A DNA stretch of 34,882 nt from Chthoniobacterales bacterium (GTDB lineage: Bacteria > Verrucomicrobiota > Verrucomicrobiia > Chthoniobacterales > JACTMZ01): contig JAFMJK010000003.1 of NCBI GenBank assembly GCA_017853515.1, positions 1 to 34,882 of the forward strand. The letters run 5' to 3'. The translations under genes and the position numbers were made by a program. The notes under the pieces are model-generated. The model was given only the letters and a program-made list of their open reading frames with translations, was not told the origin of the DNA and searched no databases. Of the stretch, positions 16,781 through 25,466 are shown piece by piece (within the stretch, counting starts at the first letter, position 1; each line of letters begins with the position of its first letter).

Positions 16781-18885
16781 GCGGCAACCCAGAGCTTGAT
16801 GAAGATGGGAATGATCAGGATGGCCACGATGTTGACGACCTTGATCATGGGGTTCACCGCGGGGCCCGCCGTGTCCTTGTATGGATCGCCGACCGTGTCG
16901 CCCGTCACGCTGGCATCGTGGGCGGGAGAGCCCTTGCCGCCGTGACTGCCCAATTCGATGTATTTTTTGGCGTTGTCCCACGCGCCGCCGCTCGAGGTCA
17001 TGGCGATACCGATGAACAGCCCGGTGACGATCGTTCCGACCAGCATGCCTCCGAGCACCTTCGGACCGAAAAACGGCAACCAGGCAACAGCGACCACGAC
17101 CACCACCGGCAGGATGGCCGGTATGATCATTTCGCGCAGCGCCGCCTTGGTCACGATGTCGACGCACGTGCCGTATTCGGGCGTGTCGCTGCCGTCGAGA
17201 ATACCGGGCTTGGCCGCGATCTGCCGTCGGACCTCCTTGACCACGGCGCCGGCCGCTTTGCCGACGGCATCGAGGCTGAAAGCCGAAAAAATGAAGGGCA
17301 GGCCGCCGCCGATGAACAGCCCGATGATGACGTTGGGATCCTGAAGATCGAACGCGAGGTTGAACTGCGCGCCGAGTTGCGCGTAGGCATTTTTGAGTTC
17401 CTCGACATAGCTGCCGAAGAGAACGAGCGCGGCGAGTCCCGCCGAAGCGATGGCATAGCCCTTGGTCACCGCCTTCATCGTGTTGCCGATGGCGTCGAGA
17501 TCGTCGGTTGTGTGACGCACGCTTTTGTCGAGTCCCGCCATGACCGCGATGCCGCCGGCGTTGTCCGTGATCGGACCGAAAGCGTCGAGCGCGATGACGA
17601 TGCCCGACATGGAAAGCATGGCCATCACGGCGATCGCGATGCCGTAGAGTCCCGCGAAATTATACGACAGCATGATCGCGATGCCGATGAAGGCCACGGG
17701 GAGCGCGGTGGCATGGAGTCCGGTGGCCAATCCGGAAATGATGTTGGTGGCGTGGCCCGTTTCGGAGGCCTGCGCGATCATGCGCACGGGCCGGTGGTTT
17801 GTGGATGTGTAGTAGTTGGTGATGAGAAGCACGACGTAGGTCATGACCAGACCGATGAGCGACGCGCCGAAAACGCTGGCGGCCGAGCAGGCTCCTTTGC
17901 CGTGGATTTCGACGCCCTGCGGGAACAGCACCTGGGTGAGGGGCCAAAAAGCGATGGCGGAGAACAGGGCGCTGGTCAGCACGCCCGCCTGCAGAGCCTG
18001 GCGCGGCGCGAGGTTGATCGCATTGGTCAGAATAATGGCGACGACGGCTCCGATCACCGAAACGCCGCCGACGAGAAACGGATAAACGAGAGCGGCGGGG
18101 GAAGCGTCGCCCGTGGCTGTGAGTGATCCGATGAGAACCGCGCCGATCAGCGAAACAGCGTAGGTTTCGAAAACGTCGGCTGCCATGCCGGCGCAGTCGC
18201 CGACGTTGTCACCCACGTTGTCCGCGATGGTGGCCGGATTCCGCGGATCGTCCTCCTCGAGTTTGCTCTCGATTTTGCCGACGAGATCCGCCCCGACATC
18301 GGCGGCTTTGGTGTAGATTCCCCCGCCGAGCCGCGCAAAAACCGAAACGAGTGAACTGCCCAGCGCCGTCCCGACCAGGGCGTCGAGCGCGGCGCGCGAC
18401 GGGTCGGCCGCGCCGGTGAAATGGCTGATGCCGAGATACATCAGCCCCACGGAAAGAAGGGCGAGCCCGACGACGAGAAGTCCGGTCACGGCGCCTCCAT
18501 TGAGGGCCACGCGCAGGGCCGCGCGCGGGGATTCGGTCGCCGCTTGGGCGGTCCGCACATTGGCCCGCACGGCGATGGTCATTCCGATGTAGCCGGCGGC
18601 CAGAGAGCAGACCGCGCCGACGAAAAATCCGATGGCGGATTCCATACCGCGCCCCACCCAGACCAGGCCGATGATGATGACCGCGATGGTGCCGACACTG
18701 ACGATCTGACGGTTCAGGTAAGCCTTGGCTCCCTGCTGGACGGCGTGCGCTATCTCGCGCATGCGGTCGTTGCCGGAAGGTGCAGCCAAAACCCAGCGTA
18801 TCAACCAACCGGCGTAGGCCAGACCGAGCAAAGCGCAGGCCAACGAGATGAGCAGACCATCGGAAACAAGCGATATCTTGTGCAT
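16777..18885 (-). CDS. hppA: Membrane-bound proton-translocating pyrophosphatase (H+-PPase)
   Basis: DVGADLVGKIESKLEEDDPRNPATIADNVGDNVGDCAGMAADVFETYAVSLIGA; GDTVGDPYKDTAGPAVNPMIKVVN; start MHKISLVSDG chosen inside ORF 16777..19113. Confidence 0.97.
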   Translation of the reverse strand: MHKISLVSDGLLISLACALLGLAYAGWLIRWVLAAPSGNDRMREIAHAVQQGAKAYLNRQIVSVGTIAVIIIGLVWVGRGMESAIGFFVGAVCSLAAGYIGMTIAVRANVRTAQAATESPRAALRVALNGGAVTGLLVVGLALLSVGLMYLGISHFTGAADPSRAALDALVGTALGSSLVSVFARLGGGIYTKAADVGADLVGKIESKLEEDDPRNPATIADNVGDNVGDCAGMAADVFETYAVSLIGAVLIGSLTATGDASPAALVYPFLVGGVSVIGAVVAIILTNAINLAPRQALQAGVLTSALFSAIAFWPLTQVLFPQGVEIHGKGACSAASVFGASLIGLVMTYVVLLITNYYTSTNHRPVRMIAQASETGHATNIISGLATGLHATALPVAFIGIAIMLSYNFAGLYGIAIAVMAMLSMSGIVIALDAFGPITDNAGGIAVMAGLDKSVRHTTDDLDAIGNTMKAVTKGYAIASAGLAALVLFGSYVEELKNAYAQLGAQFNLAFDLQDPNVIIGLFIGGGLPFIFSAFSLDAVGKAAGAVVKEVRRQIAAKPGILDGSDTPEYGTCVDIVTKAALREMIIPAILPVVVVVAVAWLPFFGPKVLGGMLVGTIVTGLFIGIAMTSSGGAWDNAKKYIELGSHGGKGSPAHDASVTGDTVGDPYKDTAGPAVNPMIKVVNIVAILIIPIFIKLWVAA

Positions 18886-18916
18886 AAGAGAAGTGATGAG
18901 GGGAAACGGGAAGTTA

Positions 18917-18934
18917 CCGCCGCGCCTGCGGCGG
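18917..18934. promoter_or_regulatory. Hairpin between the luxE-like gene and hppA
   Basis: CCGCCGC-GCCT-GCGGCGG perfect 7-bp arms; no U-tract follows on the minus strand. Confidence 0.55.
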
Positions 18935-18967
18935 ACAAGGCGAATTGCCGGGTCCCCCGACAACAAA

Positions 18968-19978
18968 TTACGCACCGAACCATTCGTCGGCCGAGCGCGA
19001 GCATCCGCGCGGCAAAGCGGCGGGGTCGCGTCCGAGCAATTCGAATGCGTCGCCGCGTTTGATGGCCAGATCCCGCGTGCGGATGCCGACGACCGATCCG
19101 ACATTGGCCGCATCGTAAATGAGCACGATGCCCGTTTCGCCTTCGCCGACCTCCTCGAGGGTGACCGGATCGGCGATGACGGCCCGGGCCCAGAACGGGC
19201 CGCGATGCAACCCCCGGGGACCGCGGGCGTAGAACTGCGAACTCAGCTCGGTCATGCCGTATTCGTTGCAGATGTCCGCGGGGTCAATGCCGAGCTTGTT
19301 GCCGAACAGCGCATAGAGGTCGGCCCGGGAGATGGTTCTGCCGCTCCCCTTGTATCCGCCTGTTTCCATCGCGCACGAACCGGAGGGAAGCCGGAGGGAA
19401 ATCTTTTGCCGGTCCATCGACTCGAACAAATGCAAAAACCCGAGCGCGGTGCCGAGGAGACAGACCGGTTCCCCGAGGGATGACAAGCGTGCGAGATCGA
19501 TCACCCCTTGCGGCGCGATGAAACTCTCGCGCGGCGCGAGCACGCCGAGCATGTGGCTGAGCGAAGAGTGCGGGGCTTCGTCGGGATGCGGGGCGATGAC
19601 GAGAAAAGGTCCCCGCGGCATACCGGCCAAGCGCCATCCCTCGCGCACCGCGGTCTCATAAATCTCCAGCGTGCGGAAATGGTGCTGACCGAATCCTTCG
19701 CCGGTTGTCCCGCTGGTGCGGAAAGTTTTGGCCGTTTGCCCGGCGGGGAAGCTGCGCAGGTCCGCGTGTTTGAAAGCTTCTTGCGGGACGCAGGGGATTT
19801 GGCGCCATGATTTCACGCTCTCGCCGACCCCCTGCTGCTCGCAAAAAAGACGGTAAGGCGTGTTGTGACGAAAATGGCACGCATGCAACTGGAGAGCCGC
19901 ATCTCCGAACTCGGCGCGGCGGTCTCCCCGGATCCACGAGAGCACCTGCGCCTCCGGATTTGCGGCTTCTTCCTGCAT
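18968..19978 (-). CDS. LuxE-like acyl-protein synthetase (acyl-adenylating enzyme)
   Basis: KTFRTSGTTGEGFGQHHF adenylate-forming motif; QIPCVPQEAFKH; ICNEYGMTELSSQFY; start at 19978 preferred (20011 alternative). Confidence 0.85.
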   Translation of the reverse strand: MQEEAANPEAQVLSWIRGDRRAEFGDAALQLHACHFRHNTPYRLFCEQQGVGESVKSWRQIPCVPQEAFKHADLRSFPAGQTAKTFRTSGTTGEGFGQHHFRTLEIYETAVREGWRLAGMPRGPFLVIAPHPDEAPHSSLSHMLGVLAPRESFIAPQGVIDLARLSSLGEPVCLLGTALGFLHLFESMDRQKISLRLPSGSCAMETGGYKGSGRTISRADLYALFGNKLGIDPADICNEYGMTELSSQFYARGPRGLHRGPFWARAVIADPVTLEEVGEGETGIVLIYDAANVGSVVGIRTRDLAIKRGDAFELLGRDPAALPRGCSRSADEWFGA

Positions 19979-20061
19979 GGCGCTATCCTGCCACCGTCCG
20001 GCGGCGGGCAAACCTCATTTTCTCCTCGCGCGCGGGCGGAAGCGGGGCACATTTTGGACAT

Positions 20062-22887
20062 GTGCGTCTGTGTGTTGTCACTCTTTGCCTCTTGCTGGCG
20101 TCGCTGATCCCGCACACACACGCGGCGGACAAGGTGGCGGCGCAACCGGCCGAAGCCGGCACGGCGCGCGATGTCATTTCGCGCGCGGACACCGCCTACA
20201 ACAACAAGCGTTACGAGGAGGCGGTGGCGGGATACCGCAATTTTCTCGCCGACTTCGGCTCGTCGGCGGAAGCGGCGCCTTGGATGCCCCGCGTGCGCTA
20301 CCACCTGGCTGCCGCGCTCCTGCAATTGCAGAAATACAACGACGCGGTCGAGGCCATCGAGGAAGCCCGCAACATCAAGGAGATGGGCGCGAAAGAAAGG
20401 GAAGATCTCTCTTTCTGGGCGGGCGTGGCTTTGCTGCAGACCGGCAATCACGAGGAGGCGGGCAAAGCGCTGGCCGAATTCCGCCAGGAGTTTCCGCAGT
20501 CCGCCCGCCGCCCGGACGCAGAACTGCTCGCCGCCACCGCGTTGTTGGCCGGGGGAAAAAAGGAGGAGGCGGCCAAGTCGTTCGCCGTCATCCGCAAATC
20601 CCCGAAGCATCCGCATGCCGGGCGCGCCGCGGTGCTTGAGTTGCACTGCCTGATCGAAACGGGTCAGGACAACCCCGCGCTCGAACTTCTTGCCGAGGAG
20701 GGGCCGGAGATGGGCAAAAGGATCAACCAAGTGGCGACCTTCCAGACGCTGGCTCTCGCCCTGGGCGAAAAGCTGCTCGAAGAAGACCGGCCGCGCGATG
20801 CCATCCGCGCTTTGCAGAACGTCTGGGCGCGGGATCGTTTGATCGCCCACCAAAAACGGAAGCTCGAGGAAACCAAGCAGCGTCTGGCCGCGATCGAGGC
20901 CTCGCCCAAGCCGGATGTTTTTGCGCGCGCGCAGGCGAAACAGCTGGTGCGCGAAGTGGAGAAAGAGCTGGCCAACCTCGAAAAGATTCCGTCCTTCGAC
21001 GCTTCGGTCCGCTTCCGTCTGGCCACGGCTTTCCACGCGCAGGAGCGCTACCGCGAGTGCGCCATGTTGCTCGACGATATGTTGCGGCAGATGAAACCGG
21101 ATCCGGTCGTGGAAAAAGCCACGCTCAGCGCCCTGCAAAGTTGGATGGCGATCGAGCGTTACGACCGCGCCATCGAAGCCTCCCAGCTTTTCGAGCAGAA
21201 TTTTCCCGCGTCGAAAAGCCTGCCCCTCGTCATCTACCTGCGCGGCACGGCGCAACAAAAAGCGGAAAAATACGACGATGCCGTGGCGACGTTCTCGGTC
21301 CTGCGCGAAAAATTCGCATCTTCCGAGCAGGCGCCGCGCGCATTTTTCATGACCGGGTTCACGCAGTTGCTGGCAGAGCGCAATGACGAAGCGGCCGAGA
21401 CTTTCCGGCAATTCGAGGAGAAGTATCCCGAGCACGAGTTGGCCGAACCGGCGAACTACTGGCGCGGTTCGGCGCTGGCCTTCGCCAAGAAATTCCCCGA
21501 AGCGCGCGAGGTGCTGGGGGCGCACGCGGAGAAGTTCCCCAAGGGAACGCTGCTCGGACCGGCGGCCTTCCGCCGCGCCTATTGCGCGCAGTCGCTCAAG
21601 GAATACGAGACGGCGGAAGCGGAGTTGAAGGATTACCTGAAAAAGTTCCCCCAAGGCGAAGAGAACGCCGAGGCGCGCATCCTGCTCGGCGATGCCTTGC
21701 TCGCGCAGGCCGAATCGGACGAGGGGAAGAAAGTTTATGCCTCGATCGAGCCCGCGTCGGGGCGTTTCCACGAAGACGCGCAATTCAAGCTGGCCAAGGT
21801 GCTCAAGCTCGAGGAGGACTACGATGGGCTGCGCGACCTGATGCAGAAATACCTGCAGGCCTACCCGCGCAGTCCGCGCGCGGCGGAAGCGCTTTTCCAG
21901 ATCGGGCAGGCGTGGCGCAAACAAGACCAACCCGAGAAGGCGATCGAGGCATACTGGGCGGCCATCGGCGAGCGGGGCAACGACGACCAAGCCTACGCCG
22001 TGGAGGACATGATGCTGGCCCTCGACCGCCACTACAAAGGCGAGTCGGAGAAGCGCGACTTCCAGGCCCGCCTGCGCGCGGTGCGCGAGAAAGCGCAAGC
22101 CGAGGGGCAAAGCGTTCTGACCGTGCGCACCATCTGGGCCCTGGCCCGCAGCGTGAAAAAAACGGATCCCGCGCTGAGCGAAGCTTTGTTGCGGGAGGCC
22201 GGCGCGTTGGCCGAGGCGGAGCGGACCAGTCCGGTGATTCTGGCGGACTGCGCCGAGGCGCAATTCGCCGCCGCCGCCGCTGCCGCGCCCGAGGACGCGG
22301 CCGTGCGCCGGGCCAACGCCGCACAGATTTATCGCGACCTGCTCAAGTGGCACCCGCGCGCGGCGCAGAAAGACAAGGCGCTCGCCGCGCTCGCGCGCAT
22401 CGCTGTCGACGCGGGGGACACCGAGACGGCGCTGGCCTATTACGACCGGCTCGAGCGGGACACACCGTGGTCCTCGCTCATGGGCGAGGTCCTCGCGGCG
22501 CGCGCCGGCATCGAGATGGAAGCGGGGAACACCGACAAGGCGGCGGAGGCATACACGCAGTTGCTCGCCGCGGAAAACGTGCCGAGCAAAATGAAAGCGC
22601 AGGCCCTTCTCGCCCTCGGTGAGATCGAGATGTCGCGCCAGCGGCCGCAGACGGCCATCCCGTATTACCAACGCATCTATGTCCTCTATGGCAAATGGCG
22701 CGAGACCGTGGCGCAGGCTTACCTGCGCAGCGGCGAAGCTTTCGAGCAACTCAAGGATGCCGAGGCCGCGCGAAAAACCTACGAGGAGCTGGCCAACAGC
22801 GAGGACCTCGCATCGCTTCCCGAAGTGCAAACCGCGCGCGAACGCCTGAAGCGGTTTCCCGCCGCGCCGGACCCGTCGTCATCGTGA
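20062..22887 (+). CDS. Large exported tetratricopeptide-repeat protein
   Basis: Signal peptide VRLCVVTLCLLLASLIPHTHAAD from in-frame GTG at 20062; many TPR units (e.g. AAEAYTQLLAAENVPSKMKAQALLALGEIEMSRQRPQTAIPYYQRIY). Confidence 0.88.
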   Translation: MRLCVVTLCLLLASLIPHTHAADKVAAQPAEAGTARDVISRADTAYNNKRYEEAVAGYRNFLADFGSSAEAAPWMPRVRYHLAAALLQLQKYNDAVEAIEEARNIKEMGAKEREDLSFWAGVALLQTGNHEEAGKALAEFRQEFPQSARRPDAELLAATALLAGGKKEEAAKSFAVIRKSPKHPHAGRAAVLELHCLIETGQDNPALELLAEEGPEMGKRINQVATFQTLALALGEKLLEEDRPRDAIRALQNVWARDRLIAHQKRKLEETKQRLAAIEASPKPDVFARAQAKQLVREVEKELANLEKIPSFDASVRFRLATAFHAQERYRECAMLLDDMLRQMKPDPVVEKATLSALQSWMAIERYDRAIEASQLFEQNFPASKSLPLVIYLRGTAQQKAEKYDDAVATFSVLREKFASSEQAPRAFFMTGFTQLLAERNDEAAETFRQFEEKYPEHELAEPANYWRGSALAFAKKFPEAREVLGAHAEKFPKGTLLGPAAFRRAYCAQSLKEYETAEAELKDYLKKFPQGEENAEARILLGDALLAQAESDEGKKVYASIEPASGRFHEDAQFKLAKVLKLEEDYDGLRDLMQKYLQAYPRSPRAAEALFQIGQAWRKQDQPEKAIEAYWAAIGERGNDDQAYAVEDMMLALDRHYKGESEKRDFQARLRAVREKAQAEGQSVLTVRTIWALARSVKKTDPALSEALLREAGALAEAERTSPVILADCAEAQFAAAAAAAPEDAAVRRANAAQIYRDLLKWHPRAAQKDKALAALARIAVDAGDTETALAYYDRLERDTPWSSLMGEVLAARAGIEMEAGNTDKAAEAYTQLLAAENVPSKMKAQALLALGEIEMSRQRPQTAIPYYQRIYVLYGKWRETVAQAYLRSGEAFEQLKDAEAARKTYEELANSEDLASLPEVQTARERLKRFPAAPDPSSS

Positions 22888-23777
22888 GAAAGACCGTCGC
22901 CATCTTTGCCGCCGTCCTCTGCGCAGGCGCCGCGCCGCTCGCGGCGCAGGACACCGTCCATTTGACCGACGGGACGAAGCGCAACGTGAAGATCCTCGGC
23001 TTGCAGGCCGAAGCGTATCTCATTTCGCTTCCGTCACCCGTGCCGGGGCAGGCCGCGGGCACCACGACCATGAAGCGCGACACCGTTTCGCGCATCGTTT
23101 TCGGGCCAGATCCGGTTTTGGACGCGGTGGCCGCCAATGTCGTCGCCGGTTCTCTCTCCTCCGCCCGCTCGCGCTGGCAAAACCTGCAGCCTTTCCTCGG
23201 TATTCCGGAATCGCGCGCCGGCGAGGCGGGTTGTCTTGTCGGGGAAATTCTTCTGCTCGGCCCGGACCCCGCGCGCCACGAGGAGGCGCTGGCCGTTTTC
23301 AAGACGGTCGAAGCGGGCGCGTGGAATGTCGGCGACCGCCAGCGCGCGACACGCGGGCGCCTCATGGCCATGATCAAAAAAGGACAACTCGAGGAAGCTT
23401 CGCTCGAGGCGGAACAGATCGAACGCACGGCGGAGGAACCGGATCTGGTCATCGAGATAAAACTGCTCCTCGCCGAGGCCCGCATGGCGTCGCTCAAGAC
23501 GCTCTTGGCCGACAACCCCCGCTGGAACGAGGATCCGCCGGTGCGCGCCGAGCGGGCGCGCCTCATCCACGAAGGCGTCGAATTCGCGCTCTTTCCTTTT
23601 CTTTTCCACGGCACCAAGCGCGCCCAAGCGGCCCGCGGTCTCTGGCTGGCGCACGGGATCTATGTGCTCGCCGGCGACGAACATGCGGCGCGCGAGGTTG
23701 CCACCGACCTCACGTCGATATATTCCGAAACACCCGAGGCGGAAAAAGCCTCGGCCCTTCCCGACAAAAAATCATGA
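22884..23777 (+). CDS. Exported protein of unknown function in the ExbB/ExbD operon
   Basis: GTG start overlapping the TPR stop by 4 nt; signal peptide VRKTVAIFAAVLCAGAAPLAAQ; DTVHLTDGTKRNVKILGLQAEAYLISL N-terminal domain. Confidence 0.75.
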   Translation: MRKTVAIFAAVLCAGAAPLAAQDTVHLTDGTKRNVKILGLQAEAYLISLPSPVPGQAAGTTTMKRDTVSRIVFGPDPVLDAVAANVVAGSLSSARSRWQNLQPFLGIPESRAGEAGCLVGEILLLGPDPARHEEALAVFKTVEAGAWNVGDRQRATRGRLMAMIKKGQLEEASLEAEQIERTAEEPDLVIEIKLLLAEARMASLKTLLADNPRWNEDPPVRAERARLIHEGVEFALFPFLFHGTKRAQAARGLWLAHGIYVLAGDEHAAREVATDLTSIYSETPEAEKASALPDKKS

Positions 23778-24577
23778 TCACACCGAAATACATCCGAGTC
23801 CTTGCCCTTGCCGCCCTGGCGTTCCTCGCCGTTCTGGCCGGAGCCCAGGCGCAGGACGCGCCCGCAACACCGCCCGCCGGAAAGCCCGCCGTGGAAAAAA
23901 GCCTTCTCGACCTCTTCTTTGCGGGCGGCGCGCTCATGTGGCCGATTCTGGCCTGTTCGGTCGGCACGATCGCGGTCGGTGTCTACTGCTTCATCCAAAT
24001 CAACCAGAAGAAGATGATGCCGAAGGCGCAGGAATCCGCCGTCTCGCAATGTATGCAACTGCGCGACCCGAACGCGGCCTATCAGCTCTGCCAGAGCCAG
24101 CCCAATGTTTTCGCCAACACGATGAGCGCGGCCTTGCTCAAAGTGAACTTCGAACGGGAATTGGCCAACAAGCTGTCCATGGAACAGGCCGCCGGCGAAA
24201 CGCTCATGCAGGAAGAGCAACGGCTCATGATCTGGGTCAACTACCTCAACATCTTCGCCACCATCGCGCCGATGCTCGGTTTGCTCGGCACGGTCACCGG
24301 CATGATCCAGAGTTTCGACCAGCTGGCCGCGGGTCGGAGCGAACCGTCCGACCTGGCCGGCGGTATCGGCGAGGCGATGTTGACCACGGCGGGCGGACTC
24401 ATCGTCGGCATTCCGGCAATGTTTCTCTTCTTCTACTTCCGCAACCTCCTGCAGGTGGCGATCGGCAACATCCAGAAAGCGGTCACTTTCATGATTGATG
24501 TGCTTTCGGGCGAATTGAAGCTCGAGAGCGCGGTGCATTCGCACGAGGTCGCGGCCGAGGAACCCGCCGAGGAATAG
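23774..24577 (+). CDS. MotA/TolQ/ExbB proton-channel family protein with N-terminal signal peptide
   Basis: MITPKYIRVLALAALAFLAVLAGAQAQ; APMLGLLGTVTGMIQSFDQLAAG...GGIGEAMLTTAGGLIVGIPAMFLFFYF; ATGA overlap with the previous gene. Confidence 0.95.
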   Translation: MITPKYIRVLALAALAFLAVLAGAQAQDAPATPPAGKPAVEKSLLDLFFAGGALMWPILACSVGTIAVGVYCFIQINQKKMMPKAQESAVSQCMQLRDPNAAYQLCQSQPNVFANTMSAALLKVNFERELANKLSMEQAAGETLMQEEQRLMIWVNYLNIFATIAPMLGLLGTVTGMIQSFDQLAAGRSEPSDLAGGIGEAMLTTAGGLIVGIPAMFLFFYFRNLLQVAIGNIQKAVTFMIDVLSGELKLESAVHSHEVAAEEPAEE

Positions 24578-24598
24578 CCCCGCGTCTTTGATCCCGTC

Positions 24599-25006
24599 AT
24601 GAAGATCTCCCGCCGCCCCGACGACGAGATGGGCTTTCAACTCGCCCCGATGATCGACATGACTTTCCTCCTGCTCATCTTTTTCATGGTGACGACGAAG
24701 ATTTCCAAGGAGCAGATCAAGGAGGAGATCAAGCTGCCGGTGGCGAGCAACGCCGTCATCCCGAAGGACATCAGCAACCGCGACATCATCAGCATCGACG
24801 ATCAGGGCCGCTATTTCATCGGCGCCGAGCCGACCGACAAAAAGCGTTTGGCCGACTACCTGAAGAAGCGCTTCGAAAACACGCCGCCCCTGCGCCTTTA
24901 CATCCGGGCCGACAAAACGACGCCCGCCAAAAAAATCAAAGAAGTCATGAAGATGGCCGCGGACGCCGGGGCGATCGATGTGATCTTCGGCAGCTACCAA
25001 ACCTGA
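24599..25006 (+). CDS. ExbD/TolR-family biopolymer transport protein (first copy)
   Basis: FQLAPMIDMTFLLLIFFMVTTK TM helix with Asp; periplasmic LYIRADKTTPAKKIKEVMKMAADAGAIDV. Confidence 0.94.
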   Translation: MKISRRPDDEMGFQLAPMIDMTFLLLIFFMVTTKISKEQIKEEIKLPVASNAVIPKDISNRDIISIDDQGRYFIGAEPTDKKRLADYLKKRFENTPPLRLYIRADKTTPAKKIKEVMKMAADAGAIDVIFGSYQT

Positions 25007-25009
25007 ACC

Positions 25010-25459
25010 ATGCAAGTCCGCCGTCGCGACCAGCAGCTCGTCGAGATGCAAATGGGCCCCATGATCGACATGGTGTTCCTGCTCCTTGTCTTCTTCATGG
25101 TCACGGCCAAGCCGGTGAAACAGGAAAGCGACATCAGCCTCGGGTTGCCCGGCACGGTCTCGGCGGAGGAAACGGTGGAGTTGCCCGACGAGCAGCGCAT
25201 CCGCATCGAGGACGACGGCAGTGTCGTGCTCAACGACTCCGTGATCGGACCGCCGGCCGACAGCGCGTTGACCGGGCTTGTCGCCACGCTCAAGCGCTTC
25301 AAGGAATCGGCCGACGCGAACAAGGCCGACGCGCTGGTCACGCTGGATGCTTCCGACGGGACCAATCAGCAACGCATCGTCGATGTTCTCAACGCCTGCG
25401 CCAAGGCCGACATCGGCGGTGTGACCTTCTCGGACAGCGCGAGCGAGGAGGAGATGTAG
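25010..25459 (+). CDS. ExbD/TolR-family biopolymer transport protein (second copy)
   Basis: MQMGPMIDMVFLLLVFFMVTAK TM helix with Asp; VTLDASDGTNQQRIVDVLNACAKADIGGVTF. Confidence 0.93.
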   Translation: MQVRRRDQQLVEMQMGPMIDMVFLLLVFFMVTAKPVKQESDISLGLPGTVSAEETVELPDEQRIRIEDDGSVVLNDSVIGPPADSALTGLVATLKRFKESADANKADALVTLDASDGTNQQRIVDVLNACAKADIGGVTFSDSASEEEM

Positions 25460-25466
25460 CGTTGCG

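Noticed and set aside
15698-19978. Bioluminescence (lux) operon
   Set aside because: Only LuxC-like and LuxE-like proteins are present; luxA, luxB and luxD are absent, so light production is not supported.
19813-22830. 1005-aa minus-strand ORF opposite the TPR gene
   Set aside because: Antisense artefact; the plus strand has a signal peptide, TPR units and coupled downstream genes.
23660-25372. 570-aa minus-strand ORF opposite exbB/exbD
   Set aside because: Spurious antisense frame; ExbB and two ExbD proteins are unambiguous on the plus strand.
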